DNA of 51,474 nucleotides from the NCBI GenBank assembly GCA_045649025.1, contig JAZRPB010000001.1, positions 1 to 51,474 on the forward strand, given 5' to 3'. How positions within the stretch are numbered: position 1 is the first letter of the stretch; each line of letters opens with the position of its first letter. Of this stretch, positions 30,545-38,582 are shown piece after piece. The translations under genes and the position numbers were made by a program. Origin of the DNA: Ornithomonoglobus_A sp045649025 (GTDB lineage: Bacteria > Bacillota > Clostridia > UBA1381). The notes beneath the pieces are model-generated. The model did no database searches. It was not told the origin of the DNA and worked only from the letters and a program-made list of their open reading frames with translations.

Positions 30545-31984
30545 TTAATAGGCTTTGCCCCAATATACCAACGCCTTCGGCTTTTTACCGCAGCAGACGC
30601 ATTTGGTGCTTATATTTTCCTGCTCAAAAGGCATACATCTTGATGTTAAACCTGCTACTTCTTTAACTTTTTCTTCACATTCCAAATCACCGCACCACAT
30701 AGCCTTTACAAAGCCGTTGTTTTCTTTTGAGTAGTCTGCCATTTCTTCAAGTGTTTGTACGCTAACGGTGTGGCTTTCTCTTATTTGTCTTGCTTTTTCG
30801 AGCATATCTGCTTGCATTGTTTCAAGAATTTCGGCAATTTTTGTTTCTAATTCATCTAGTGCAACAACAATTTTTTCGTGGTTATCACGTCTTGCAATTA
30901 CTGCCTGACCTGCCTCAATATCCTTTGGACCTAATTCTATTCTTAACGGAATACCCTTCATTTCATACTCCGAGAACTTCCAGCCAGGTGATTTATCGCT
31001 TGCATCTATCTTAACACTGTAATTCTTCTTTAATCCTTCATACAATTCGTAGGCTTTATCTAAAACGCCCTCCTTATGCTGTGCAATTGGCACAATCACG
31101 CACTGAATTGGTGCAATGTTTGGAGGAAGCACAAGACCGTTATCATCACCGTGCATCATAATAATTGCACCGATAAGTCTTGTTGATACACCCCACGAGG
31201 TTTCATGTACATATTGAAGCTGACCGTTTTTGTCGGTAAACTGAATATCAAAAGCCTTTGCAAAACCGTCGCCAAAGTAGTGTGATGTTCCCGACTGCAG
31301 TGCCTTACCGTCGTGCATCAGGCTTTCTATTGTGTAGGTCTGTTCTGCGCCTGCAAATTTTTCTTTGTCAGTTTTCTGTCCCTTTACAACGGGGATTGCA
31401 AGAGTATCTTCGCAAAATGAAGCATACACATTAAGCATCTGGCGTGTTTCTGCAATAGCCTCCTCGGCAGTTTCGTGGATTGTGTGTCCCTCCTGCCACA
31501 AAAACTCCGAGCTTCTTAAAAACGGTCTTGTTGTTTTTTCCCATCTTACAACAGAGCACCATTGGTTATATAGCTTTGGTAAATCTCTGTATGAGTGAAC
31601 TATCTTTGAAAAATGCTCGCAGAAAAGTGTTTCGGAGGTTGGTCTTACACAAAGACGCTCTTGTAGCTTTTCTTCTCCGCCGTGAGTTACCCAGGCAACC
31701 TCGGGTGCAAAGCCTTCAACGTGATCCTTTTCCTTTTGCAAAAGCGATTCGGGAATAAACATAGGCATATACACGTTTTCGTGACCTAACTCCTTAAATC
31801 TCTTATCAAGATTGGCTTGTATTTTTTCCCAGATTGCATAGCCGTACGGACGGATTATCATACAGCCTTTAACTGATGAATATTCCACAAGCTCTGCCTT
31901 TTTTACAATATCGGTATACCATTTTGCAAAATCTTCATCCATAGAGGTGATGTCTTTTACAAATTTATTATCATTTTTAGCCAT
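30545..31984 (-). CDS. proS: Prolyl-tRNA synthetase, eukaryote/archaeal-like type
   Basis: A 479-residue class II synthetase charging tRNA-Pro. The N-terminus starts directly at the catalytic domain (DFAKWYTDIVKKAELVEYSSVKGCMIIRPYGYAIWE in parts), motif 2 is seen in VVRWEKTTRPFLRSSEFLWQEGHT, and motif 3 near GVSTRLIGAIIMMHGDDNGLVLPP. There is no editing insertion. The C-terminus ends CVCCGKKPKALVYWGKAY with zinc-type cysteines and the terminal Tyr typical of the archaeal-like class. Its promoter overlaps the upstream terminator. No T-box leader is visible. Confidence 0.96.
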   Translation of the reverse strand: MAKNDNKFVKDITSMDEDFAKWYTDIVKKAELVEYSSVKGCMIIRPYGYAIWEKIQANLDKRFKELGHENVYMPMFIPESLLQKEKDHVEGFAPEVAWVTHGGEEKLQERLCVRPTSETLFCEHFSKIVHSYRDLPKLYNQWCSVVRWEKTTRPFLRSSEFLWQEGHTIHETAEEAIAETRQMLNVYASFCEDTLAIPVVKGQKTDKEKFAGAEQTYTIESLMHDGKALQSGTSHYFGDGFAKAFDIQFTDKNGQLQYVHETSWGVSTRLIGAIIMMHGDDNGLVLPPNIAPIQCVIVPIAQHKEGVLDKAYELYEGLKKNYSVKIDASDKSPGWKFSEYEMKGIPLRIELGPKDIEAGQAVIARRDNHEKIVVALDELETKIAEILETMQADMLEKARQIRESHTVSVQTLEEMADYSKENNGFVKAMWCGDLECEEKVKEVAGLTSRCMPFEQENISTKCVCCGKKPKALVYWGKAY

Positions 31985-32021
31985 TGCTATTCATTCCTTT
32001 TGTATAATATTTTCTCATAAT

Positions 32022-32050
32022 ATATTAACACAAAAAGCCTTGATAGTCAA
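32022..32050 (-). promoter_or_regulatory. proS promoter overlapping the upstream terminator
   Basis: TTGACT and TAATAT with a 17-base spacer on the minus strand. The -35 lies in the hairpin of the eno terminator and the T tract is the spacer, so termination and re-initiation use the same bases. Confidence 0.6.
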
Positions 32051-32057
32051 GGCTTTT
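32028..32057 (-). terminator. Terminator after the eno 3' region
   Basis: AAAAGCCTTGA pairs with TCAAGGCTTTT around a three-base loop, followed by TTTTTGTGTT on the minus strand. Confidence 0.8.
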
Positions 32058-32077
32058 GGGAAAAACTTTATATGCTC

Positions 32078-32269
32078 ATAATATTGTATAATGCATAGAA
32101 AGAGTGGCTTGTGTTGTTTCTCTTTGCGAGTTATAAATCTGCTTTGTCCTTACCTGTGTTGGTTTTCTTGTTTGCAGATTTATCTGTTTGAGCAAATGAA
32201 ATAATGCAAGCTGCTCTTTATGCATTATACAATATTATATCGTTTCGTATAAAAAGAGTGGCTTGTGTT
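32078..32269. repeat. Large nested hairpin element in the eno-proS gap, with 17-bp direct repeats
   Basis: ATAATATTGTATAATGCATA (32078-32097) is perfectly inverted at 32219-32238. Inside, ATAAATCTGC (32133) is inverted at 32174. Between outer and inner stems the unpaired strands read TTTGCGAGTT and CTGTTTGAGCAAA, the same internal loop as in the element at 40387-40457. AAAGAGTGGCTTGTGTT occurs at 32099 and again at 32253, overlapping the eno stop codon. This accounts for the 283-bp gap; no gene is seen. Confidence 0.7.
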
Positions 32270-33533
32270 ATTCACCAAAAACGGCTTCGTCGCCAAGCTC
32301 TTCTTCTATCCTTAAGAGCTGGTTATATTTTGCCACTCTGTCGGTACGTGACGGTGCTCCTGTTTTTATTTGTCCTGTATTGAGTGCCACCGCTAAATCT
32401 GCAATTGTTGTGTCCTCGCTCTCGCCGCTTCTGTGCGATATTATTGCACTGTATCCGTTTTTGTGTGCCATTTCTATTGCATCGAGCGTTTGGGTGAGTG
32501 TGCCAATCTGATTTAGCTTTATTAGTATTGAGTTTGCACACTCCTCATCTATTCCCTTTTCAAGACGCTCTATGTTGGTAACAAACAAATCGTCACCCAC
32601 AAGCTGAACGTTATCTCCCAACACCTGTGTAAGCTTTTTCCAGCCGTCCCAGTCCTCCTCACCCAAGGGGTCCTCAATAGAGAATATGGGATATTTATTG
32701 CATAAATCTCTCCAATATTCTATTATTTCATCGGTACTTTTGCCCTCTTGTGCTTTGGGCAGTGTGTAGCCATTTTTATCTACCCATTCGGTTGCTGCAG
32801 CATCTATTGCAATATAGAAATCCTCGCCTGCACTGTACCCTGCCTTACCAATTGCCTCAACTATTAATTTTAATGCGTCCTCGTCATTTTCAAGGTTTGG
32901 TGCAAAGCCGCCCTCATCGCCAACCGCAGTTGAGAGCCCTTTCTCCTTTAGAATTGCTTTTAGTGCATAATATACCTCCGAGCACCATCTTAAGCCCTCC
33001 TTAAAGCTATGGGCACCAAACGGCATTATCATAAATTCCTGAATATCCACATTGTTGTCGGCGTGTGCTCCGCCATTTAAAATATTCATCATCGGCACAG
33101 GCAACACGTGTGAATTTACTCCCCCGATATATTTATACAACGGTATACCCAACGCACACGCACTCGCCCTTGCAACTGCAAGCGATACTCCCAAAATTGC
33201 ATTTGCACCAAGCTTTTCCTTGTTTTTTGTGCCGTCGAGTGCTATCATTGCAGCATCTATTTTTCTTTGGCACAGTGCATTCATTCCAATAAGCTCGTCG
33301 GCAATTATGGTGTTTACATTTTCTACCGCCTTTGTTACACCCTTACCGCCAAAAAAATCCTTATTGTTATCTCTTAACTCCACCGCCTCATATGCACCTG
33401 TTGACGCACCCGACGGCACAATTGCTCTGCCTGCGGAGCGGTCGGTAAAAACCTCAACCTCAACAGTGGGGTTGCCGCGTGAGTCTAAAACCTCACGTGC
33501 AACAATATCCATAATTTCCAGGTATTTTCTCAT
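32268..33533 (-). CDS. eno: Enolase
   Basis: Enolase interconverts 2-phosphoglycerate and phosphoenolpyruvate. The 421 residues include AREVLDSRGNPTVEVEV at the start, the metal and substrate loop SGASTGAYEAVELRD, GDEGGFAPNL, SIEDPLGEEDWDGWKKL, and the signature LIKLNQIGTLTQTLDAI followed by SHRSGESEDTTIAD (Ser where most have Thr). AGGAG is seven bases upstream of the ATG. Apparently monocistronic, with the nested hairpin element in its 3' region. Confidence 0.97.
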   Translation of the reverse strand: MRKYLEIMDIVAREVLDSRGNPTVEVEVFTDRSAGRAIVPSGASTGAYEAVELRDNNKDFFGGKGVTKAVENVNTIIADELIGMNALCQRKIDAAMIALDGTKNKEKLGANAILGVSLAVARASACALGIPLYKYIGGVNSHVLPVPMMNILNGGAHADNNVDIQEFMIMPFGAHSFKEGLRWCSEVYYALKAILKEKGLSTAVGDEGGFAPNLENDEDALKLIVEAIGKAGYSAGEDFYIAIDAAATEWVDKNGYTLPKAQEGKSTDEIIEYWRDLCNKYPIFSIEDPLGEEDWDGWKKLTQVLGDNVQLVGDDLFVTNIERLEKGIDEECANSILIKLNQIGTLTQTLDAIEMAHKNGYSAIISHRSGESEDTTIADLAVALNTGQIKTGAPSRTDRVAKYNQLLRIEEELGDEAVFGE

Positions 33534-33610
33534 ATTCTCACTCCTTTACCATATATTGTGGTAAAAAATAGAGATTTTATACATAAAAAAGCACCTATTA
33601 CAGATTTTTC

Positions 33611-33639
33611 TTGACAATTTATGGCATATGTGATACAAT
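33611..33639 (+). promoter_or_regulatory. Consensus promoter of the 6S-like RNA
   Basis: TTGACA and TACAAT with a 17-base spacer; the start at about 33646 coincides with the first base of the closing stem of the RNA. Confidence 0.8.
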
Positions 33640-33645
33640 GCCTTT

Positions 33646-33815
33646 GCGATGTAATTTTTAATATTTTATTCCTGCAAGCGTGTGTATTTTTTTACCATTT
33701 TGGCAAAAATGCATACTCTGTTTTCACATGCTTGTATGGGCAAAATTGAAAATTACGTCGCAGTAAGGGAGTTATGCATTTTTCGGTGCATTGACTTTTG
33801 TTAATGCACCTTTTT
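33646..33815 (+). ncRNA. ssrS: 6S RNA candidate
   Basis: 6S RNA mimics an open promoter and sequesters sigma-A RNA polymerase in stationary phase. This 170-base transcript folds as one long rod: TGCGATGTAATTTTTAAT pairs with ATTGAAAATTACGTCGCA (near-complete), then an internal loop, GCAAGCGTGTG with CACATGCTTGT, and an apical hairpin (GTAT...ATAC with CCATTTTGG). A terminator closes it. Length, rod shape, central bubble and lack of any reading frame fit 6S RNA; no SRP or tmRNA features are present. Confirmation needs a covariance search. Confidence 0.65.
33785..33815 (+). terminator. Terminator of the 6S-like RNA
   Basis: GGTGCATTGAC pairs with GTTAATGCACC around TTTT, followed by five T. 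Confidence 0.88.
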
Positions 33816-33859
33816 AATTGCAAATTTCGCTCCTGTTTGTTGTCACACATATCCTTAAA

Positions 33860-33884
33860 AATCCGCCATATTGGCGGATTTTTT
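33860..33884. terminator. Bidirectional terminator before the HAD-GtrA gene end
   Basis: AATCCGCCA and TGGCGGATT form a nine-pair stem with three-base loop; T runs exist on both strands, so it ends the minus-strand isp transcript and backs up the RNA terminator. Confidence 0.85.
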
Positions 33885-33911
33885 CGTGTTAGGGATTTAT
33901 ATTAAAGCCTT

Positions 33912-33939
33912 GCGGGACGATGTGGGCATCGTCCCCTAC
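33912..33939. repeat. GTAGGG-family hairpin repeat
   Basis: GGGACGATG and CATCGTCCC arms around TGGG, ending CCTAC. It lies just downstream of the HAD-GtrA stop codon. Confidence 0.65.
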
Positions 33940-33972
33940 AAGAAATGACAAAGGCAACGAAAATGAAAAATC

Positions 33973-34932
33973 TCATTTCTTTTTTGCAAATGCAAATATT
34001 TTCATAAACACAAATGTAACAGGCACACCAATTACGGCGGCTATTATATATGCAATAATGCTAGGTCCATTTACAAAGCTTTCATATAACCCCACAATAA
34101 CTGTTTGAATTATAAAGTTTGGGATATACGATATAAAGAACTTTATAAATTTTACTACTCCTAATTTTTCTTTAAAGGTTACGTAGCTATTTAACAAATA
34201 CGATACAATATTTGCACTTATGTAGCCCGGCAAAAACGCAAGTGTGGTGCTTTGTATAAAAAGAGAATATATTGTTGAAAAAACCACATTACTTAATGTG
34301 TTTATTACTCCAATTGCAACAAACGATAAAAACTCACGTGATTTAAACATACTCATTTTCGACGGCTTGTATTTGTCCCAGTCAATTAGTGTGTCCCCTT
34401 TTATTATTTGTGCTTTTTTTGCTATTTTTGCAAGGGGTGTGTCGGAAAGGGAGTCGGAATAAAATTCATTACACTCAACATCAGGGAACTCCTTATATAA
34501 ACGAACAACCTTTTCCTCGCCCCAGCAGTTTTCGCCATCATACTTACCGCTTTTTTTATCTACTCTTGATGCAATAAGGTTTTTTATACCTAATCTTTCA
34601 CATATGGGGGACAGTAAAAATTCAGGCGATGCAGAAATAATTATATCGTCCTCTTTTTGATTTTTTAAGTACCATTCTTTTATTTTACATTCGTTTTTAT
34701 CCCAAAAATCCTTTAGGTCATCGTCTATGTTGGGAATATAGGTTAAAAAGCGGTACATTTTTTCTTTAAACTGTGTTTTTGTTTTTATTCCCAAAACATA
34801 CATAAAAAACGCCCACACCATACAAGGGACACTAAAAAGTATTTTTGGATGCTTTTTTAAGCTATAAAAATAGAAGTCCTTTGTGCTGTCGCTATAATAT
34901 ATTGTTTCATCAAAATCGTATATGTTATGCAT
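33973..34932 (-). CDS. Fusion of a HAD-family phosphatase and a GtrA-like membrane domain
   Basis: The 319-residue protein starts MHNIYDFDETIYYSDST, where D6 and D8 form the HAD nucleophile motif. IIISASPE is motif II, and EFYSDSLSDTPLA is the late acidic motif. From about residue 205 four hydrophobic helices follow (FLSFVAIGVINTLSNVVF, AFLPGYISANIVSYLLNSYVTF, FISYIPNFIIQTVIVGLYE, IIAYIIAAVIGVPVTFVFM), typical of GtrA, a family moving lipid-linked sugars. GGAGG in the end of ispF gives the start, and the genes overlap. Inference: a phosphatase acting on a lipid-linked or polyprenyl phosphate substrate. The frame extends 11 codons upstream without a ribosome site. Confidence 0.82.
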   Translation of the reverse strand: MHNIYDFDETIYYSDSTKDFYFYSLKKHPKILFSVPCMVWAFFMYVLGIKTKTQFKEKMYRFLTYIPNIDDDLKDFWDKNECKIKEWYLKNQKEDDIIISASPEFLLSPICERLGIKNLIASRVDKKSGKYDGENCWGEEKVVRLYKEFPDVECNEFYSDSLSDTPLAKIAKKAQIIKGDTLIDWDKYKPSKMSMFKSREFLSFVAIGVINTLSNVVFSTIYSLFIQSTTLAFLPGYISANIVSYLLNSYVTFKEKLGVVKFIKFFISYIPNFIIQTVIVGLYESFVNGPSIIAYIIAAVIGVPVTFVFMKIFAFAKKK

Positions 34933-35404
34933 CATTTTCCTCCAGAAGCACCACTGCCATTGCACTTATTCCCTCGCCTCTGCCCTCAAAGCCAAGCTTT
35001 TCGGTGGTGGTAGCTTTTATACTTACTCTGTCTGTTTTTATTTCCAAATCAGATGAAACATTTTCTCGCATTTTTTCTATATATGGTAACATTTTAGGCT
35101 TTTGTGCAATTATGGTTATATCGACATTTGAGATGGCAAAGCCCTTATCCTTTACCATTTTAACAACCTCTCTTAATAGCACACGGCTGTTTGCACCCTT
35201 AAAGGCTTCGTCGGTATCGGGAAAATGTTTTCCTATATCACCCAATGCCGCCGCACCAAGAATTGCATCGCAAAGAGCGTGAATGACAACGTCTGCATCG
35301 GAGTGGCCTAAAAGACCTTTTTCGTGGGGAATATCTACACCGCAGATTATGCAGTGTCTGCCCTCAACTAATTTATGAACGTCGTAGCCTTGTCCTATTC
35401 TCAT
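34925..35404 (-). CDS. ispF: 2-C-methyl-D-erythritol 2,4-cyclodiphosphate synthase
   Basis: IspF makes the cyclic diphosphate of the MEP isoprenoid pathway. The N-terminus MRIGQGYDVHKL with the zinc ligands D and H, then LLGHSDADVVIHALCDAILGA, GDIGKHFPDTD and the C-terminal region FEGRGEGISAMAVV, is unmistakable. The ATG used here has GGAG nine bases upstream; a GTG two codons earlier is too close to it. It directly follows ispD and overlaps the HAD-GtrA start. Confidence 0.96.
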   Translation of the reverse strand: MRIGQGYDVHKLVEGRHCIICGVDIPHEKGLLGHSDADVVIHALCDAILGAAALGDIGKHFPDTDEAFKGANSRVLLREVVKMVKDKGFAISNVDITIIAQKPKMLPYIEKMRENVSSDLEIKTDRVSIKATTTEKLGFEGRGEGISAMAVVLLEENDA

Positions 35405-35406
35405 TT

Positions 35407-36087
35407 TCACTTTCTCCTTTTTTCTAAAATGCCCTGTGCTGCTGCTATATCCTCTGGTGTGGTTATTTTTATGTTTTCGTAGCTTCCCTGTGTTATTTTT
35501 ATGCTTATGTTATCATTTTCCGCTATCATACAATCGTCGGTTGCCATAAAGCCTTCGCTTATGGCTTTGTTGTGTGCCTTTATTATTTCCTCTTTTTTAA
35601 ATGCCTGCGGTGTTTGAATATGATAGGTTGTTTCTCGGTTTAGTGTCCCCTTAATAAAGCCATTTTCGTCTGCTTGCTTTAGGGTATCCTTACACACAAC
35701 ACCAAGTGCTGCTGCACCGTATTTTTTTACGTCTGCTATAACTCTTGTTATTTCCTCCTCACCAATAAGTGCACGTGCACCATCGTGAATTAACACATAG
35801 TCACCCTGTGCAAAGGCAAGTCCTGCACATACGCTTTCCTGTCTTGTGGTGCCGCCTGTTGTGGAGATGCGGAATTTTGATATATTGTTTTCGTGTGCTA
35901 TTTGTGCTACCCTTTGATGTTCACCCTCGCCGCACACAACTATTATTTCGTCAATTTCGGGATGGCTTTCAAAGGCTTTTAGTGTGTGTGCAATAATTTC
36001 TTTGCCGCACAGCTTTATAAAAACCTTGTTTTCGCTATGTCCCATTCTTGTGCCTTTGCCTCCTGCGGCAATTATAGTGCTTATCAT
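35407..36087 (-). CDS. ispD: 2-C-methyl-D-erythritol 4-phosphate cytidylyltransferase
   Basis: IspD couples CTP with MEP, the step before IspE. The N-terminal nucleotide-binding motif is IIAAGGKGTRMG; further motifs are VLIHDGARALI and GFMATDDCMIAE. With the start at MISTIIAAGG (AGAAAGGAG ten bases upstream) it has 226 residues, as usual; the open frame upstream lies in a repeat. The carD-like gene precedes it across a terminator and a repeat, the same order as in many Firmicutes. Confidence 0.95.
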   Translation of the reverse strand: MISTIIAAGGKGTRMGHSENKVFIKLCGKEIIAHTLKAFESHPEIDEIIVVCGEGEHQRVAQIAHENNISKFRISTTGGTTRQESVCAGLAFAQGDYVLIHDGARALIGEEEITRVIADVKKYGAAALGVVCKDTLKQADENGFIKGTLNRETTYHIQTPQAFKKEEIIKAHNKAISEGFMATDDCMIAENDNISIKITQGSYENIKITTPEDIAAAQGILEKRRK

Positions 36088-36121
36088 TTTTGGGTGCTCC
36101 TTTCTTTTGAGATTGCTCGGT

Positions 36122-36150
36122 TGCGGGAGGAGCAATCCCCTCCCCTACGG
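36122..36150. repeat. GTAGGG-family repeat upstream of ispD
   Basis: GGGAGGAGCAATCCCCTCCC with final CTACGG; imperfect palindrome of the same family. Confidence 0.55.
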
Positions 36151-36175
36151 ATGTTTTATTTAAGAAAAAAAACAG

Positions 36176-36210
36176 CGTAAAAACACCAATATGCATTGTT
36201 AATCGGTGTT
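36176..36210 (-). terminator. Probable terminator after the carD-like gene
   Basis: AACACCGAT pairs loosely with ATTGGTGTT and is followed by TTTTACG on the minus strand, 35 bases after the stop codon. Confidence 0.5.
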
Positions 36211-36244
36211 CTTCGCTTGAGTTTTTTTGTCTTTTTTGTGTCCC

Positions 36245-36730
36245 TTAAAGCAATTCGGATATTGTATCATCTATAATGCTTTCTATGTCGCTTTGCGAGG
36301 CAAAGTCTGAAAGTATCAATTCGCTTAACACTATCTGTCTTGCACTGCCTAATGTTTTTCGCTCATTTGTGGATAAGCCTTTTTTCTTATCACGATACAA
36401 AAGGTCTTTTAAAACCTCTAAAACCTGATATAAATTTCCCGACTTAAGCTTTTCCATATTTTCTCGCTGACGCTTGTTCCAGTTAGCATCATCATTCAAC
36501 GGAATTTTGCGAAAAGCCTCCAAGAGCTTTTTTGCTTCGGCTGAATTTATAACATCTCTTAATCCAACCTTTTGGGCATTTAATACGGGAACGCTTGTTG
36601 TCATACCGCCTACGGCCATTCTTATGGTGTAATAGTCTTGTTTTTTGCCAAGAACCTCTATTGTTCTGATTGCTTCGATGGTGCCTGCTCCGTGCATAGG
36701 GTGAACCACCGTATCGCCTATTTTATACAT
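36245..36730 (-). CDS. CarD/CdnL-family RNA polymerase-binding regulator
   Basis: A 161-residue protein with the N-terminal RNA-polymerase interaction domain (MYKIGDTVVHPMHGAGTIEAIRTIEVLGKK, read in two parts, with the beta-barrel continuing DYYTIRM) and a helical C-terminal DNA-binding domain (NWNKRQRENMEKLKSGNLYQVLEVLKDL, RDKKKGLSTNERKTL). CarD proteins stabilise open promoter complexes, often at rRNA promoters. GGAGCGT precedes the ATG. Frequently next to ispD in Firmicutes, as here. Confidence 0.93.
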   Translation of the reverse strand: MYKIGDTVVHPMHGAGTIEAIRTIEVLGKKQDYYTIRMAVGGMTTSVPVLNAQKVGLRDVINSAEAKKLLEAFRKIPLNDDANWNKRQRENMEKLKSGNLYQVLEVLKDLLYRDKKKGLSTNERKTLGSARQIVLSELILSDFASQSDIESIIDDTISELL

Positions 36731-36898
36731 AGCTGACGCTCCTTGAAAACCTGTGAAATAAACTTACTTCTTATCTCAATTATACCATATTTTTTCAAAA
36801 AAGTCAATTTAATAACAAAAAAAATCCGATTTTTACCATAAGGTTTTAAAATCGGTTTTTGTTGCTTTGTGTTTTTCGTAGCCGCCGCCAAGTGTATG

Positions 36899-37044
36899 AC
36901 GCAGAGAATTTTGCGTAGGTTTCGTGTTTCTCGTGACCGCCGCTAAAACTATAACACAAGGAATTTTAGCGTAGATTGTGTCTTTTTGCGATTGCCGCGT
37001 ATGTAGATACGCAAATGAGCAAAAAGGCACAAGATACACTAAAA
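36899..37044. repeat. Two copies of the GCGTAG repeat
   Basis: Units start near 36899 and 36957, with GAATTTTGCGTAGG and GAATTTTAGCGTAGATTGTG; the second closes with GCCGCGTATGTAGATACGC, then GCAAAAAGGCAC that can pair back to the CTTTTTGC inside it. They fill the gap between tspO and the carD-like gene (36731-37044), where no gene is seen. Confidence 0.7.
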
Positions 37045-37521
37045 TCATCTGTTTAGGATGAAGATAGCGAGCGTTAAATACCCTGCAAATGTAACCCATA
37101 CAAGATAGGGAATTTGCAGATAGGCGGCAATGGGGCTTATTTTTTTGAATTTTAAAATCATAATTAGGATTATAATCCACAAAATTACAAGCCATATGAA
37201 TGCAAATAAAAACGCTTGCATATTAAAGAAAATAATGCTCCAGAAGAAGTTTACTATTAAGTTTAGGGCGTAGGTTTTAAGTGCTGATGAAACCTCCTCA
37301 TTTAAATCGTCCTTTCTTGTGTACACAATTGCACTGCCAATACCCATAAGCACAAATAAAATTCCCCACACTATCGGGAAAAGAAGCATTGGCGGTGCAA
37401 GCGGCGGTTTTATGATGTCTTCATATATGCTCATATTTGAACGTGTTAAAAAAGAAGATAGCCCTCCTACACCGAGAGCTATAAGTATTGAAATAACATA
37501 GGGTTTTATTTTTTTCCACAT
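37045..37521 (-). CDS. TspO/MBR family membrane protein
   Basis: A 158-residue protein with five membrane helices. Family residues are visible: SIYEDIIKPPLAPPMLLFPIVWGILFVLMGIGSAIVY (in segments), ALNLIVNFFWSIIFF, and the C-terminal YLQIPYLVWVTFAGYLTLAIFILN with the tryptophan of the ligand pocket. TspO proteins bind porphyrins and act in stress signalling. The start MWKKIKPY is preferred because AAAGG is eight bases before it; an ATG two codons earlier is too close. Confidence 0.92.
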   Translation of the reverse strand: MWKKIKPYVISILIALGVGGLSSFLTRSNMSIYEDIIKPPLAPPMLLFPIVWGILFVLMGIGSAIVYTRKDDLNEEVSSALKTYALNLIVNFFWSIIFFNMQAFLFAFIWLVILWIIILIMILKFKKISPIAAYLQIPYLVWVTFAGYLTLAIFILNR

Positions 37522-37597
37522 ATTCATAGCCTTTCTGTAAAAAATCTTACATTTAATTTTCTATGAATATTTTATGCAAACAAACAAAACAATATTC

Positions 37598-38251
37598 TTA
37601 ATGTCCGTTTATAATGGTAAAGAGTGTATACGGTCTTTGATAGAAATTTTGCCGATTAAACCGTCTGTGCTCTGTGTCGGGGTAAATTACTTCTATAAAA
37701 TCTCTTGAAAATCCGATTTTTACTCCCCTGTGAGTGAACTTTTTAAATGTATTTATATGTGGTGTATTACATAATTCATATAAACGGCGGTATAGCTTTA
37801 ACTCGTTGTTTGAAAGCATATATAATTCGGGAACAGTTTTTGCATTGTGCAAAAGATATTTTGTGGTGAGAATATGTATCGGTAAAATTTCCTGTGACTT
37901 TATGGGTGTTTTTAATTTTTTCCAGCTCTCCACATCAATGCGGTAGTATTCCTCGTGGCTTTGACGCGGACTTTCGGTAATTTCACATCTTTTTACCTTT
38001 GTGATTTTTATAACACGTCCGTATACAAAAACTCCTGCCTCTGACACACCAAAGCTCTTTTCCGACTTAAAAAGCGCAACATAGTTGATTGGCAAATCGA
38101 GAAGATACAGCCGTTTTGCTGGAATATGATAAAAATTGTTATTTATATTTATATCGTATTGCTCTTTGTTTTTTACAACACCAACCAACACATCACGATT
38201 TGAAAAGCTTTCACTTTTGTTGATGTGCCTTTTATTAAAAATTTTAAACAT
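37598..38251 (-). CDS. Conserved protein of unknown function in an operon with an Xre regulator
   Basis: A 217-residue soluble, basic protein. The first part reads NRDVLVGVVKNKEQYDININNNFYHIPAKR and later YYRIDVESWKKLKTPIKSQEI, which together look like a small beta-rich domain reminiscent of EVE/PUA-like folds seen beside nucleases and defence genes. The C-terminal part (LYRRLYELCNT, HRGVKIGFSRDFIEVIYP) has no motif I can name. It begins 14 bases after the Xre gene, with which it is surely co-transcribed. The fold suggestion is inference only. Confidence 0.6.
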   Translation of the reverse strand: MFKIFNKRHINKSESFSNRDVLVGVVKNKEQYDININNNFYHIPAKRLYLLDLPINYVALFKSEKSFGVSEAGVFVYGRVIKITKVKRCEITESPRQSHEEYYRIDVESWKKLKTPIKSQEILPIHILTTKYLLHNAKTVPELYMLSNNELKLYRRLYELCNTPHINTFKKFTHRGVKIGFSRDFIEVIYPDTEHRRFNRQNFYQRPYTLFTIINGH

Positions 38252-38265
38252 ACCCCAAAGTACCC

Positions 38266-38508
38266 CTATTTAATCTCTTGCTCCAGTGCGTCAAATTCAG
38301 GCGTGGAGAAAAATTCACCAAGAGTTATTTCAAGACCATCGCAAAACTTTTTTATTGTTCTTACAGATACATCTCTTCTCTTTTTACTCATCATACTGTA
38401 TGCAGTAGACGGCGTAACGCCCGATATGTTTGCAAGCTCGTTTATTTTTATGTTTCTCTCTTTGCAAAGCTCCCATATTCTCTGTTCTATAACATCTTTA
38501 ATATCCAC
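38266..38508 (-). CDS. Xre-family helix-turn-helix regulator
   Basis: An 80-residue DNA-binding protein. The helix-turn-helix is INELANISGVTPSTAYSMMS, followed by RRDVSVRTIKKFCDGLEITLGEFF typical of the SinR/Xre fold. GTG starts are possible at 38517 and 38508; the second has GAGGTGG seven bases upstream. It is the first gene of a two-gene operon. Tandem palindromes made of TACGC/GCGTA overlap the predicted -35 region, suggesting autoregulation. Confidence 0.85.
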   Translation of the reverse strand: MDIKDVIEQRIWELCKERNIKINELANISGVTPSTAYSMMSKKRRDVSVRTIKKFCDGLEITLGEFFSTPEFDALEQEIK

Positions 38509-38526
38509 CCTTACCACCTCAAAAAT

Positions 38527-38568
38527 ATTATATAGCTTTTTACATTATTGCGTATACGCACGTGCGTA
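38527..38568 (-). promoter_or_regulatory. Promoter and palindromic operator of the Xre operon
   Basis: TATAAT (38527-38532) is preceded at the -35 position by two overlapping perfect palindromes: GCGTATACGC (38550-38559) and TACGCACGTGCGTA (38555-38568). Three TACGC-type half sites with regular spacing fit binding of the Xre dimer. Confidence 0.6.
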
Positions 38569-38582
38569 AATTATATGCTTTA

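Noticed and set aside
30313..30666. A plus-strand frame of 117 codons overlapping the end of proS
   Set aside because: It is composed of repeat and hairpin sequence plus antisense of proS, has no ribosome site, and its product has no domain-like composition.
31985..32267. T-box leader for proS
   Set aside because: No T-box sequence (GGGTGGNACCGCG type) or specifier-loop architecture; the hairpins belong to the eno 3' element, and proS has its own promoter after them.
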